In this document: piece by piece, positions 32,327-41,892 of the stretch
Layout: every line of letters starts with the position of its first letter
How positions within the stretch are numbered: the first letter of the stretch is position 1
Source of the DNA: Chloracidobacterium sp.
GTDB taxonomy: Bacteria > Acidobacteriota > Blastocatellia > Pyrinomonadales > Pyrinomonadaceae
Direction of reading: 5' to 3'
Assembly: GCA_015075585.1 (NCBI GenBank)
Contig: JABTUB010000002.1
Coordinates: forward strand, 868,001 to 932,000
Length of the DNA stretch: 64,000 bases
Program-made: the position numbers and the translations under genes
Notes under the pieces: model-generated
What the model saw: only the letters and a program-made list of their open reading frames with translations
The model's database searches: none
Told to the model about the DNA's origin: nothing

Positions 32327-33871
32327 ATGCGAGAGTTGATGACAAGGCTTGATGCGTTGGCGGGTATCGACGAGGTTCGGCCCGCCGCAAAGTTGCTTGC
32401 CCGCACGACATTCATTTTTGTCGTTCTGATGGCATTCTCGATACCGTTCTCGATAGCGGCCGCGAATATCACCGGAGGCATTGCCCTGGCCGCGTTCACC
32501 GCGTCGCTTTTTGTCTCAAAGGCTGCAAGGCGGCCGCTTCATCCCGTTGAGATAGCCCTCGTCGGTTTATTTCTTTGGTCAGCGGTTACCGCATTTACGT
32601 CTTATGACAGGGCGTTGTCGCTGGACCAACTGAAGGGACCGCTGCTGTTCCTGATCGTGATGATCGTCAACCGTACGATCCGCAATGCTCGCGCGGCGTG
32701 GTTCATTACGGCAACGCTGCTTGTTTCGACAACGATCGTCGCGCTCATCGCACCCGTTTACAGGATCATCGGCAGAGGCATCGAGATACACGGCGTCGCA
32801 CCGGACGGGGCTCTCGGAGCTGCGGGCCTGATCGAGAACGATCAGCTGATGCGTATCGGCAGCACGCGTATCTATGACCCTGCGGACATCGTCGCCGCTT
32901 GTCAGCGAACGGGCGGCGTGTTGAAGGTGCCGTTCCATAGGCCTGACTATTACGGCACCGCGAATGTCGATTGCTCGCTTGTCGCGGACACCGGAACGCC
33001 TGCTGAGCGGCTGGGATTTACGAGCTGGCGTGTGCCGCACTATTGGCGTTCGAGCGGGTTTTACAGCCACTACACGACATTCGCCGAGGTCTTGATGCTT
33101 GTCGGGGCATTGGTGTTCGGTATCCTTGCGGCGGCATTCCTGCAAAAGCGCCAGCTGCCGCCCCAAGTGCCGCGTGTTCTGAGCTCGCGCCTGCTCATTG
33201 CGTTCGTATTCGGTGCGGTGATGCTTGCCCTTTTCCTGACCGTAACACGCGGTTCCGAAATGGCGATGCTCGCCGCCGCGTTCGTTATGATTCTCGTGAT
33301 CGGCAGCCGAAAGGCGATCATTTCGATGACGGTCGTTACGATCATCGCCGGCGCGTTCGGACTTTACCTGCTTCAGCGTTCGCGCGATGTGGGTATGATC
33401 GACACCTCTGACGGCTCGACGCAATATCGCTTAATGATGTGGCGCGACGGCTTTCGAATATGGACAGCAAGCCCGCGCAACTTCATTTTCGGTGTCGGAA
33501 TGGACTCGATCAAATCGCATTGGTTCGAGTGGGGAATGTTCGATAAAGGCTGGCAGCAAATGGGGCATTTTCATTCCCTTCCGATGCAGCTCGTTGCCGA
33601 ACGCGGCCTGCCTGCATTGCTGATCTGGATCGCGGTCGTAGCTGCATTCCTGTTGGCGATGCAGCGTGCGATACGCAACGCCGATCCGCCTGACCGAGGC
33701 ATTTTGCTTGGGTGTTTCGGAGCGATGGCGGGCTTTGTCGTCAGCGGCCTTGTGCATAACAACCTGGGCGATGCGGAAGTAGCGATCGTACTGTACATCA
33801 TCATCGGCATCGGCATCGGGCTTGTCCGCACCATCGCACTAAAAGATCATGCTCAAGCGTCCGGTTCGTGA
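32327..33871 (+). CDS. O-antigen ligase-like membrane protein with a PDZ-like insertion
   Basis: This 514-residue polytopic protein has about 10 to 12 hydrophobic helices and resembles the O-antigen ligase/polymerase (WaaL/Wzy) family. The Wzy_C-like region includes TRGSEMAMLAAAFVMILVI and MGHFHSLPMQLVAERGLPAL, which carries the conserved His region. Between helices about residues 145 and 240 lies a soluble segment with the PDZ-like pattern GVAPDGALGAAGLIENDQLM followed by RIGSTRI and a long second lobe. That segment would face the periplasm. The C-terminus has LVHNNLGDAEVA before the last helix. It probably transfers or polymerises glycans on a lipid carrier. Confidence 0.75.
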   Translation: MRELMTRLDALAGIDEVRPAAKLLARTTFIFVVLMAFSIPFSIAAANITGGIALAAFTASLFVSKAARRPLHPVEIALVGLFLWSAVTAFTSYDRALSLDQLKGPLLFLIVMIVNRTIRNARAAWFITATLLVSTTIVALIAPVYRIIGRGIEIHGVAPDGALGAAGLIENDQLMRIGSTRIYDPADIVAACQRTGGVLKVPFHRPDYYGTANVDCSLVADTGTPAERLGFTSWRVPHYWRSSGFYSHYTTFAEVLMLVGALVFGILAAAFLQKRQLPPQVPRVLSSRLLIAFVFGAVMLALFLTVTRGSEMAMLAAAFVMILVIGSRKAIISMTVVTIIAGAFGLYLLQRSRDVGMIDTSDGSTQYRLMMWRDGFRIWTASPRNFIFGVGMDSIKSHWFEWGMFDKGWQQMGHFHSLPMQLVAERGLPALLIWIAVVAAFLLAMQRAIRNADPPDRGILLGCFGAMAGFVVSGLVHNNLGDAEVAIVLYIIIGIGIGLVRTIALKDHAQASGS

Positions 33872-33930
33872 ACGGCGAGTTTCGTTCTAAAATAGAAATT
33901 TCGGCCGTACGCGCCGAGCGAGGAAATGAT

Positions 33931-36084
33931 ATGGAGCATCTGAAAGCTGAGATCCGCAATGTTACGGCCGCCCTTCTTTTGATAATTCTGACAGCGGCAT
34001 CGCTGCCGTTCGGTGCGGCCGCGCAAGCCGCGGCGAAGCCTGATAACACCGGCGCACTCGCAGCGATCGAAGCGAAAATAGACGCACGCCGTAAGGAACT
34101 CGGTATCCCAGGTGCCGCCCTCGTTATCGTAAAGGACGGCAAGATCATCTTTCTAAAAGGCTTGGGCTATCGAGACCTTGAGGGCAAGATAGCCGTCACA
34201 CCCGACACACAGTTCCCGATCGGCTCCGCGACAAAGGCGTTCACGGCGTTGGCCCTCCTGATGGCTCAGGATGAAGGCAAACTCTCATTGGAAGACTCGC
34301 CAAAGCAATATCTGCCGTACTTCAAGATCAACGATCCCGATACGGACAAAGCCATTACGATCCGCGACCTTTTGCGGCACTCGTCGGGGCTGATGCGGAC
34401 AGACCTTGCGATGCTTTCCGATAAGCTCGACCGTAAACAGCTTATTGAGGTTGCGGGCGAGGCAAAGCCGACCGCGAAGCTCGGTGCGGCGTTCCAATAT
34501 CAGAACATAATGTTCGCGGCCGCCGGCGAGATCGTTGCGACGGTCGAGAAAGAGCCGTGGGAGACGTTCGTTACGCGGCGGATACTTAAGCCGCTCAAAA
34601 TGTACAACACCACGACGACGCTTGCCGGGCTGGAGAAAGCAAAGGATCGCTCGCTCGGCTATCTGTACAATGCCGAAACAAAGGCAACACGGCGGCTCCC
34701 GTACCGTGATATCACCGCATCAGCACCGGCCGGCTCGATAAACTCATCTGTACGCGATATGGCGAAGTGGCTCGAATTCGTAATGAACGACGGCACCGCA
34801 CACGGCAAAAGGCTGGTCTCGGACAAGGGCTTTGAAGAATGGCTGAAACCGCAGATGAAGATCTCGCCCGACGGAACAATGTCGTACGGATTGGGCTGGT
34901 TCCTGCAAAAATGGCACGGCCTGACGGTGGTCCAGCACGGCGGCTCGATCGACGGCTTCAACTCCATGGTCGCGATGATACCGGAGAAGAAACTCGGGTT
35001 CGCACTGCTGACCAATGTGAGCGGTTCACCGCTTACGAATGAAGCGATGGAGATCGTTTGGTCGCAGCTGTTGCCGGAGATGATACCGGCCAAGAAAGAA
35101 GAAGCCGCGGCGCCGAACAGCACGAAGGAAGCAAGCCCCGAGACGCTCATCGGCAAATACACCGGCCCCGGCGGTGCCGAGATCGAGATAAAAAGTGAAG
35201 GCGGGAACGTCACCTTCAACATTTCCGGGCAGCAGCCCTACAAACTTGTACCGCGTCCGAACGGCGGCTATGCAATGGAGCCTCTGCCGGCTGTATATTG
35301 GCTCGGTGCAAAGCGCGACGACGCCGGCAAGGTAACGGCCGTAGTTGTAAATCAGCCGGAGGGTCAATTCGAGTTCAAACTGAAGACGGAGAACGAAAAG
35401 CCGCCGATCGCCGTCGATGAGTTGATGCAAAAGATGATCGACGCACGCGGCGGCGAAGCGAATTGGCGAAAGATCAAAACGCGTGTCGCTGCGTTCGATG
35501 TTGACCTTGAAAATCAAGGCGTAAAGGGTGCCGGTACGTCTTGGGCAAAGGCGCCGTCGTTCGCTGCCGCCAAGATCACCCTCACCGCTCTCGGGCGGCC
35601 GATCGGCACCGAATACACGTATTTTGACGGCAAAGGCGGCGAGGAACAGCTTTCGTTCTTCGAAACGCAGCCGTTCTCAGGCAAGCGGCTTGCCGATGCC
35701 GCCGTCTCGGCGGACTTTTATGACCTATTGAATTGGAAAAAGAATTGGGCGTCCGTCGCGGTTACGGGTACCGAAAAGGTCAACGGCGAGGACTGCTACG
35801 TCGTCAAATACACATCGGAGAAAGGCACGAATCGGACGGAGTACGTCTCCGAAAAGACCTTCTTGACCGTGCGGCGTGTCGGCGAGATTGCCTCGGATTT
35901 GTCGTCCCAAGCCTTACCATACAGGACGGATCTCTCCGACTACCGCGATGCCGGCGGCATTCTGATGCCGTTCCGCGAGGTTACGACTTCTGCGATCATG
36001 GGAAAGATCACGACTACGATACGATCGGTCGAGGTCAATGTGCCTGTCGATGACAAGGTGTTCGGGCCGGTGAAGTTCGATTAG
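33931..36084 (+). CDS. Secreted serine hydrolase (class C beta-lactamase-like) with C-terminal extension
   Basis: This protein of about 717 residues starts at the ATG at 33931 behind GAGGAAAT and has a signal peptide ending AAAQ. The beta-lactamase/esterase domain spans about residues 40-400, with SATK (nucleophile Ser and general base Lys) in [23 protein letters not shown] in [13 protein letters not shown], and HGG in [18 protein letters not shown]3471-type beta domain ([17 protein letters not shown]) follows. A third, lipoprotein-sorting-like domain (about 520-717) contains [20 protein letters not shown]. It is likely a periplasmic peptidase or esterase. A TAAAAT box lies about 40 bases upstream. 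Its last bases overlap the ttcA stop. Confidence 0.85.
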   Translation: MEHLKAEIRNVTAALLLIILTAASLPFGAAAQAAAKPDNTGALAAIEAKIDARRKELGIPGAALVIVKDGKIIFLKGLGYRDLEGKIAVTPDTQFPIGSATKAFTALALLMAQDEGKLSLEDSPKQYLPYFKINDPDTDKAITIRDLLRHSSGLMRTDLAMLSDKLDRKQLIEVAGEAKPTAKLGAAFQYQNIMFAAAGEIVATVEKEPWETFVTRRILKPLKMYNTTTTLAGLEKAKDRSLGYLYNAETKATRRLPYRDITASAPAGSINSSVRDMAKWLEFVMNDGTAHGKRLVSDKGFEEWLKPQMKISPDGTMSYGLGWFLQKWHGLTVVQHGGSIDGFNSMVAMIPEKKLGFALLTNVSGSPLTNEAMEIVWSQLLPEMIPAKKEEAAAPNSTKEASPETLIGKYTGPGGAEIEIKSEGGNVTFNISGQQPYKLVPRPNGGYAMEPLPAVYWLGAKRDDAGKVTAVVVNQPEGQFEFKLKTENEKPPIAVDELMQKMIDARGGEANWRKIKTRVAAFDVDLENQGVKGAGTSWAKAPSFAAAKITLTALGRPIGTEYTYFDGKGGEEQLSFFETQPFSGKRLADAAVSADFYDLLNWKKNWASVAVTGTEKVNGEDCYVVKYTSEKGTNRTEYVSEKTFLTVRRVGEIASDLSSQALPYRTDLSDYRDAGGILMPFREVTTSAIMGKITTTIRSVEVNVPVDDKVFGPVKFD

Positions 36085-36983
36085 CGGCTTGAGGTGATCT
36101 GAGTCAGCCGCGCGGCAGGCGTCGGGTCGCCATTGAACGAAGGTTCGCTGTGGTCGAACACGTCGTCAAGCTCGCGTTCGACCGAGCCGTGGCCCGCAGG
36201 TATCGTCTTGATCAGCGGCTCGAACTCGCCAAAGTCGTACAAGCTCCGATCGAGCAGGTGCGACGCTGTTACGTTGGTCAGAGCCGTCATTATCGAGCTG
36301 CGGATGAAAGGCGTTTCTTTCTCAAGGTCGTTGACGAGCCGCTTTACGCGGGCACGCTTCATATTGGGCTGCGAACCGCAAAGGTTGCACGGGATGATCG
36401 GGAACTGCTGCTCTTCGGCATACGCCGCGATCTCGCTCTCATGTGCGTAAGCGAGCGGGCGTATGAGCGTATTGCGGCCGTCGTCGCTCCGCAGGATCGG
36501 CGGCATCGCCTTTAGCTGGCCGACATAAAAGAGGTTCATCAAGAACGTGGCGATGATGTCATCGGCATGATGTCCGAGTGCGATCTTTGTACAGCCTTCT
36601 TCGACCGCCGTCGAATAAAGTATGCCGCGGCGCAAGCGGCTGCAAAGCGAGCAGAACGTCTTGCCCTCGGGTATGTGGGCACGCACGATCGAGTATGTAT
36701 CTTCCTCGACGATGCGAAAATCGACGCCTTTTGCGCTGAGATATTCGGGAAGGATGTGTTCAGGGAAGCCCGGCTGTTTTTGATCGAGATTTACAGCGAT
36801 CAGGTCGAATTTGATCGGCGCACGCCGCCGGACGTCGATCAGAAGGTCGAGCAGCGTATAGCTGTCCTTGCCGCCCGAAAGGCAGACCATGATCTTGTCA
36901 CCGTCCTCGATCATCGAGAAATCTTCGATGGCGCGGCCCATCTTCTTCAGAAGCTTGGTCTTCAGTTTTGTCTCAGCCTTCAT
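36081..36983 (-). CDS. ttcA: tRNA 2-thiocytidine synthetase TtcA
   Basis: This 300-residue PP-loop ATPase thiolates cytidine-32 of certain tRNAs. It has the PP-loop SGGKDS (residues 36-41) in [17 protein letters not shown]. The Fe-S cysteine pairs follow: [10 protein letters not shown] and [28 protein letters not shown] follows the first pair. The length matches TtcA. The ATG opens near 36983. The C-terminal 30 residues ([13 protein letters not shown] onward) are less conserved. The end overlaps the serine hydrolase stop codon (convergent, 4 bases). Confidence 0.93.
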   Translation of the reverse strand: MKAETKLKTKLLKKMGRAIEDFSMIEDGDKIMVCLSGGKDSYTLLDLLIDVRRRAPIKFDLIAVNLDQKQPGFPEHILPEYLSAKGVDFRIVEEDTYSIVRAHIPEGKTFCSLCSRLRRGILYSTAVEEGCTKIALGHHADDIIATFLMNLFYVGQLKAMPPILRSDDGRNTLIRPLAYAHESEIAAYAEEQQFPIIPCNLCGSQPNMKRARVKRLVNDLEKETPFIRSSIMTALTNVTASHLLDRSLYDFGEFEPLIKTIPAGHGSVERELDDVFDHSEPSFNGDPTPAARLTQITSSR

Positions 36984-37221
36984 TACCTTGCTGCGTCAAA
37001 CGCCCGAAAAACTTAGAGTCTGACACTTTAGCGGGCGATTTACAACCCCAAAATATCACTAGACACTCGTCGTAGAACTCATTTATCATTATAGCGACGA
37101 AACATAAGCGTGGCACGGCAATGCTCGGAAATGCGTGCATTTCACAGTGTTTCGGTTTCAGTTCTATTGACTCGGGCGGCCCTGGGCCCCGCACAGAATA
37201 ATTTGTTGAGGTAATATCGAT

Positions 37222-37827
37222 ATGATCAGAATGGGCAGAAGCTCCCGACCGGAGGAGCCGCACGAGACACCGACACCGCAGGCACCGAGCGATGCCTACC
37301 GATACGCGAGTGAGCCGCAATCGGCACAAACGCGGGCAGTTTCCGAGAGCGAATCGATGGCACGCGACATCAAAGAAGGCCGCCTGAGCGGCTTTGTCGG
37401 CCACGGCACGACGCTCACGGGCGAGACGGTATTTCAGGCTATGCTGCGTGTTGACGGGCATCTTATCGGTTCGGTAGCATCCGAGACGGGAACGCTGATC
37501 GTCGGCACGAACGGCCAGGTCGATGCGAACATCTCGGTAGCCACAGCCATGATAAACGGCACCGTGAACGGCGATATCGTAGCTATTGAAAAACTTCAGC
37601 TCGGCCGCACGGCCCGCGTGATGGGCAACATCCAATCGCCAAAACTCGTCATCGAGGAAGGAGCGATACTCGAGGGAAGCTGCTCGATGCTCAAGGCCCG
37701 CGAGATGCGCGAGAAGGAGATCGCGGCAAGCAATGCTCCGGCCTATGAAACGCAGGCGGTCGAGACGGACGCTGCCGGCCTTTTCGGTGAGGCCGAAGAG
37801 GAACAGGCTGATGCGGCCGATGCTTGA
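37222..37827 (+). CDS. Bactofilin (polymer-forming cytoskeletal protein)
   Basis: This 201-residue protein has a flexible Pro/Glu N-terminus (about 60 residues), a central beta-helical bactofilin domain (about residues 62-155) and an acidic tail. The domain shows the repeating pattern HLIGSVASETGTLIVGTNGQ, then VDANISVATAMINGTVNGD and VIEEGAILEGSC. Bactofilins polymerise without nucleotide and organise wall synthesis or polarity. With mreB at 28.6 kb, it is a second cytoskeletal element in the window. A possible AGGT-type Shine-Dalgarno precedes the ATG, and mscL follows after about 40 bases. Confidence 0.9.
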   Translation: MIRMGRSSRPEEPHETPTPQAPSDAYRYASEPQSAQTRAVSESESMARDIKEGRLSGFVGHGTTLTGETVFQAMLRVDGHLIGSVASETGTLIVGTNGQVDANISVATAMINGTVNGDIVAIEKLQLGRTARVMGNIQSPKLVIEEGAILEGSCSMLKAREMREKEIAASNAPAYETQAVETDAAGLFGEAEEEQADAADA

Positions 37828-37868
37828 TACAGGCGATCTGTGATCACAAAGCAATTTGGAGGCTTTTT

Positions 37869-38291
37869 ATGTGGAACGAATTCAAGGCTTTTATCGCACG
37901 CGGCAATGTTCTTGACCTTGCGATCGGCGTCATCATAGGTGCGGCATTCGGCAAGGTCATTTCGACATTCACGGAAGGCATCATTATGCCCTTCGTCGGC
38001 TTGATTACCGGCGGCATCGATTTTAAGACAAAATTCTACGACCTGAGCGGCAAGCTGCAGGCAGGTGCGACCGCCGAACAGATCGATGCCGCGGTCAAGA
38101 GCGGTGCTCCGCTGGTCCGCTACGGACAGCTGATCAGCGATATCGTAACTTTCATTATAGTCGCGTTCGTGATGTTCATTATCGCTAAGCTGGCGATGGA
38201 TTACTTCAAACGGCTTGCCGCAGAAACGCCGCCGCCGCCGCAGGAAACGCTGCTTACCGAGATACGCGATATTCTGAAGGAAAAGAAATAA
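37869..38291 (+). CDS. mscL: Large-conductance mechanosensitive channel MscL
   Basis: This 140-residue protein forms a pentameric inner-membrane channel that releases solutes on hypo-osmotic shock. The N-terminus WNEFKAFIARGNVLDLAIGV and the first helix VIIGAAFGKVISTFTEGIIM are diagnostic; the second helix is DIVTFIIVAFVMFIIAKLAM. The periplasmic loop and the cytoplasmic bundle (QETLLTEIRDILKEK) are normal. The ATG at 37869 has TTTGGAGG 6 bases upstream and is clearly the start, although the frame opens at 37824. It likely shares a transcript with the bactofilin gene. Confidence 0.95.
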   Translation: MWNEFKAFIARGNVLDLAIGVIIGAAFGKVISTFTEGIIMPFVGLITGGIDFKTKFYDLSGKLQAGATAEQIDAAVKSGAPLVRYGQLISDIVTFIIVAFVMFIIAKLAMDYFKRLAAETPPPPQETLLTEIRDILKEKK

Positions 38292-38293
38292 CT

Positions 38294-38869
38294 TCAGCGA
38301 AGATCAAGCACGGCATCCGGCATGATGTACATATCAAGCCGGATGTCGTTATCATTTGCGTCCGTGACCGCATCGACAGGCTCGAAGATCCCCAAGCCGA
38401 TCTTCAGACAATCCTTGCGGCACTTTGCCAGAAAGCGGTCGTAAAAGCCCTTGCCGTAGCCGACACGCTGGCCCGAAGCATCACAAACGATCAGCGGAAC
38501 AAGCACTATATCAAATATCGCGTCGTTATCGACCGCCGGCCCTGCAGGTTCGCGTATTCCGAGGTCGCTTTCTATAATCTCGGTCGCCGGCGTGAACTTT
38601 ACTGAGGCCATCTCGCCCGTCGCCATATCGCTTCGCGGAGCGTAGATGCCAAGCCGCGGCAGGTCACGCCAAAGCCTGAAATAGATCGCCGAAGTGTCGA
38701 TCTCATTCAGCCTTGCGATGCGTATGAAGGTATGCAGGTTCTCGGCATTTCGCAGATCGATCGTCGAGAACAGCCTGTCTGCGATCTTTTTACTTGCGTC
38801 AGCGATGGTGCTGAGGCTGATACTCTTACGCTCTCTGAGGTATCGCTTACGCAGCTCTGCCTTTGTCAC
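38294..38869 (-). CDS. 5-formyltetrahydrofolate cyclo-ligase
   Basis: This 191-residue enzyme converts 5-formyl-THF to 5,10-methenyl-THF using ATP. It shows [18 protein letters not shown] at the N-terminus and the family motif [17 protein letters not shown], with [16 protein letters not shown] before it. The length fits the YgfA/MTHFS family. It is translationally coupled to mnmA: its start overlaps the mnmA stop (ATGA at 38866-38869). It is convergent with mscL, with only two bases between the stops. Confidence 0.93.
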   Translation of the reverse strand: MTKAELRKRYLRERKSISLSTIADASKKIADRLFSTIDLRNAENLHTFIRIARLNEIDTSAIYFRLWRDLPRLGIYAPRSDMATGEMASVKFTPATEIIESDLGIREPAGPAVDNDAIFDIVLVPLIVCDASGQRVGYGKGFYDRFLAKCRKDCLKIGLGIFEPVDAVTDANDNDIRLDMYIMPDAVLDLR

Positions 38870-39987
38870 CTGTCCTCCGGCTTTACGATCCAGCCGCCGC
38901 CGAGCACCTCATCGCCTCCGTCAGGGTCGTAAAAGATCGTTGTTTGGCCAGGTGTGACCGCACGCTGCGGCTCGTCAAAGACTATACGTGAGCGCGTGTC
39001 GCCGAGCGGATGGATCGTTGCGGCGACCGGCTCATGCCGATAGCGTACCTTTACACGCGCCCGCACGGGATGCGAAGGCTCATCGAATGCGATCCAGTTG
39101 ACGCCCTTGGCAATAAATTCCGGAGACTCAAGATCGTGTTCTTCGCCGACAACGATGCGGTTCGACGCCCGCTCGATCTTTACGACATAGAGCGGCCGCT
39201 CATGTGCGATGCCGAGGCCGCGACGCTGGCCGATCGTATAGCGATGGATGCCGGTATGCGAACCGATCACCTCGCCCTTGAGGTTCACGATCTCGCCGCC
39301 GTCGGGGCGTTGGCCGCCTTCGTGGTCAAGATAGCGGTCGATGAACTCGCTGTATTTTCCGTCGGGTACGAAGCATATCTCCTGCGATTCCCGCTTCTCG
39401 GCGGTGTAGAGTTCCGCGTGCCGTGCGATCTCGCGGACCTCCTGCTTTTCCATCGCACCAAGCGGGAACAGCGAGCGTGAGAGCTGCTCCTGCGTCAATT
39501 CCCAAAGGAAATAGGTCTGATCTTTCCAATGGTTAGTTGAGCGGAAAAGGCGATACCTGCCGCTCGCTTCGTCGTAATTTACGCGTGCATAATGTCCCGT
39601 TGCGACCTTCTCGCAGCCGAGGCTAGCGGCCATTCGGTCGAGCGAGGCGAACTTCAGCCGTGAGTTGCATGAAACGCACGGTATCGGCGTTTCGCCGGCG
39701 AGGTACCTTGCGACAAAGGGTTTGACGACACCTTTTTCGAACTCATCTTCGAGGTTCAGCACATAGAACGGAAAGCCGAGCGATGCCGCAACGCGGCGTG
39801 CATCATAAACATCATCGAGCGAGCAGCAGCGTGACGGCAGCGGGTCGCCGTTCTCATCGACACTGATGCCGCGCCGCTGGTTCCACAACTGCATTGTGAA
39901 ACCGACGAGTTCATGTCCTTGTTCTTTGAGCAATGCTGCGGCCGCGCTCGAATCGACACCTCCGCTCATCGCAACTGCGATCTTCAT
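38866..39987 (-). CDS. mnmA: tRNA-specific 2-thiouridylase MnmA
   Basis: This 373-residue PP-loop enzyme thiolates uridine-34 of tRNAs for Lys, Glu and Gln. The PP-loop is SGGVDS (residues 8-13). Catalytic cysteines lie in [12 protein letters not shown] and in [34 protein letters not shown] is a further signature. The first 56 bases of the gene are duplicated at 41779-41834 beyond the MATE gene. Upstream is a TATAAT box with a perfect inverted repeat between it and the ATG. It is co-transcribed with the cyclo-ligase gene. Confidence 0.95.
   Translation of the reverse strand: MKIAVAMSGGVDSSAAAALLKEQGHELVGFTMQLWNQRRGISVDENGDPLPSRCCSLDDVYDARRVAASLGFPFYVLNLEDEFEKGVVKPFVARYLAGETPIPCVSCNSRLKFASLDRMAASLGCEKVATGHYARVNYDEASGRYRLFRSTNHWKDQTYFLWELTQEQLSRSLFPLGAMEKQEVREIARHAELYTAEKRESQEICFVPDGKYSEFIDRYLDHEGGQRPDGGEIVNLKGEVIGSHTGIHRYTIGQRRGLGIAHERPLYVVKIERASNRIVVGEEHDLESPEFIAKGVNWIAFDEPSHPVRARVKVRYRHEPVAATIHPLGDTRSRIVFDEPQRAVTPGQTTIFYDPDGGDEVLGGGWIVKPEDR
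39932..39987. repeat. 56-bp direct repeat, copy A (5' end of mnmA)
   Basis: These 56 bases, the first 18 codons of mnmA plus two bases, recur at 41779-41834 in the same orientation with a single mismatch (T at 39961, G at 41808). The two copies flank the MATE gene and its upstream region. Confidence 0.95.
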
Positions 39988-39992
39988 AATAC

Positions 39993-40025
39993 TTTCGCGT
40001 ATCGGACGCGAAACTCTTTATTATA
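39993..40025 (-). promoter_or_regulatory. mnmA promoter with leader inverted repeat
   Basis: On the minus strand a perfect TATAAT (40020-40025) is followed by an 8-bp perfect inverted repeat (TTTCGCGT / ACGCGAAA, 39993-40013, loop of 5) and then the mnmA ATG 5 bases on. A start about 7 bases after TATAAT would put the repeat at the very 5' end of the mRNA, where it could act as a stability hairpin or an operator. The best -35 match is ATTACA at 18 bases. Confidence 0.5.
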
Positions 40026-40344
40026 TGCCTCCCGTATCCAATTTGTAATCAAACATCCCAAATTACGCATTCTGGAGCTTCGCATCTCTTGCATAGAAAA
40101 AACGTGCTCTGCCGATTTTCATTTGCCGCGTCGAATGCTATAGTCTCTCCTGCTATGAAGGTCTCTGTCCGCTAAATAACCTCCCGTACAACTCTGGCGA
40201 AAGGCACTAGTTGCGCGTTGAATTCGCAGGCCGAGTGTGCCGGAACGCTGTTTTTTGTGGCTTCGCCGCGTAAGCCTCGGGGAGCTTTGCATCCTGCGAG
40301 GCGATGAGTGGTTTCGCGTGATCCGAAACGAATTTTTTAATTTT
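40026..40344. other. Gene-free stretch between mnmA and the MATE gene
   Basis: About 320 bases hold no convincing gene. The DNA contains a TGCTATAGT sequence near 40137, which could be an extended -10 element, and a purine-poor stretch before the MATE ATG without a Shine-Dalgarno. Its composition is mixed and I see no known RNA motif. It is flanked on the far side of the MATE gene by the duplicated mnmA 5' end, so it probably arrived with that gene. Confidence 0.5.
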
Positions 40345-41763
40345 ATGTCCACGAACGGTAACGGTACAGAGGTGTCTAAAGAATCAATATTTGCGATCCT
40401 CAAAGAGGCGGTCGCAGGCTCGGATCGCGATTTTACGACCGCACCTTTGGGGACCGCGATATTTTTATTGGCTGTGCCGATGATCATCGAGATGTTCGCT
40501 GAGAGCCTTTTTGCGATCGTCGATATCTTTTTTGTAGCGCATATCGGAGCGGACGCGATCGCTGTTGTTGGAATTACCGAGTCGATGATGTTCCTCATCT
40601 ATTCGGTTGCGATCGGCATTGCGATCGGAGCGACGGCGACCGTTGCGCGCCGCGTCGGCGAAGGCGATGCGGACGGTGCTTCTCGAACGGCGACGCACGC
40701 GATCTATCTTGGATTTGCGGCCTCGGCGATCTTGGGTGTGATCGGCTTTGTGTTTGCGGCAGATCTACTGCGGCTGATGGGCGCCGAAGGATCGGTCGTT
40801 GCGACCGGCACGACTTTCACGCAGATAATGCTCGGCGGCAACATCGTCGTGCTTGCGCTTTTCCTTCTGAACGCGATCTTTCGCGGAGCCGGTGATGCGG
40901 CGATCGCGATGCGCGTGCTTTGGTTCGCGAACATTCTGAACATCATTCTCGGGCCGTGCTTTATCCTCGGTATCGGTTTCTTTCCCGAACTCGGCGTAAC
41001 GGGTGCGGCGGTCGGCACGACGATCGGCCGCGGGTGCGGTGCACTGTACGCGGCGTATTGCCTTTTTTTCGGGAACAGACGCATCACGATCCATGCCGAG
41101 CATTGGCGTCTCGAACCCGAGCGGCTCCTGAAACTCGTAAAGGTTTCGGCGCCCGCGGTGGTGCAATTTTTTGTGCAGACGGCAAGTTGGATCGGGCTTG
41201 TTCGCGTCGTAACGGGATTCGGGACGGCCGCGGTCGCGGGTTATCAGATCGGGATCAGGATGGTGATGTTCGCTCTGTTGCCGTCCATCGGCCTCGCGAA
41301 CGCAGCCGCCACTCTCGTCGGCCAGAACCTCGGTGCCGGAAAGCCCGATCGTGCTGAACAAGCCGTTTGGAAGGCCGTCCGCTACAACGCGCTCGTGCAG
41401 ACGTCGATCGGGATCGTGTTCGTCATCTTCGCAGCACAGATCGCCGCAATTTTCTCGACCGAACCGGACGTGCACGCATACGCGACCGATGCTCTTCGCG
41501 TCATTGCCTACGGATTCTTTTTCTACGCCGTCGGAATGGTGCTCGAGACCGCGTTCAACGGAGCGGGCGACACGATCACGCCCACGTATATCGCGCTCGG
41601 TGTATTCTGGCTTTTTGAGATACCGCTTGCTTACTTTCTCGCGTATCACATTGGGTTGGGCGCTCACGGCGCGTTCTGGTCGATCACGATCGCGTTCTCC
41701 GTGCTCGCGGTCGTCTCGGCCGTGATATTCAAGCGAGGAAAATGGAAGCTGAAGGAGGTGTAG
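40345..41763 (+). CDS. MATE family multidrug/toxin efflux transporter
   Basis: This protein of about 472 residues has 12 hydrophobic helices in two MatE repeats. APLGTAIFLLAVPMIIEMFA starts the first; FRGAGDAAIAMRVLWFANIL and ELGVTGAAVGTTIGRGCGAL complete it. The second has VTGFGTAAVAGYQIGIRMVM and ETAFNGAGDTITPTYIALGV. The repeated GAGD motif is typical. It exports cationic compounds using Na+ or H+ in the inner membrane. The ATG at 40345 is preferred; the frame opens at 40237. The gene and its upstream DNA lie between the two mnmA 5' copies, which suggests it was inserted. Confidence 0.93.
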   Translation: MSTNGNGTEVSKESIFAILKEAVAGSDRDFTTAPLGTAIFLLAVPMIIEMFAESLFAIVDIFFVAHIGADAIAVVGITESMMFLIYSVAIGIAIGATATVARRVGEGDADGASRTATHAIYLGFAASAILGVIGFVFAADLLRLMGAEGSVVATGTTFTQIMLGGNIVVLALFLLNAIFRGAGDAAIAMRVLWFANILNIILGPCFILGIGFFPELGVTGAAVGTTIGRGCGALYAAYCLFFGNRRITIHAEHWRLEPERLLKLVKVSAPAVVQFFVQTASWIGLVRVVTGFGTAAVAGYQIGIRMVMFALLPSIGLANAAATLVGQNLGAGKPDRAEQAVWKAVRYNALVQTSIGIVFVIFAAQIAAIFSTEPDVHAYATDALRVIAYGFFFYAVGMVLETAFNGAGDTITPTYIALGVFWLFEIPLAYFLAYHIGLGAHGAFWSITIAFSVLAVVSAVIFKRGKWKLKEV

Positions 41764-41778
41764 AAAGATTGAGAGCTA

Positions 41779-41834
41779 AATGCTGCGGCCGCGCTCGAAT
41801 CGACACCGCCGCTCATCGCAACTGCGATCTTCAT
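41779..41834 (-). pseudogene. Truncated mnmA 5' fragment (direct repeat copy B)
   Basis: Read on the minus strand this encodes [18 protein letters not shown], the exact mnmA N-terminus, then loses homology 15 bases from the MATE stop codon. It keeps its own ATG and AAAAGG Shine-Dalgarno, and a TATACT box sits upstream (near 41846-41851). The open frame continues antisense into the MATE gene but that part has no family resemblance. I read it as the remnant of an earlier mnmA start left by an insertion or recombination. Confidence 0.85.
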
Positions 41835-41892
41835 CCTTTTATTAGTATAGCCCCTGAGGCTTTTGCGCGGAAGACGGATGCGGCCGTCGCCT

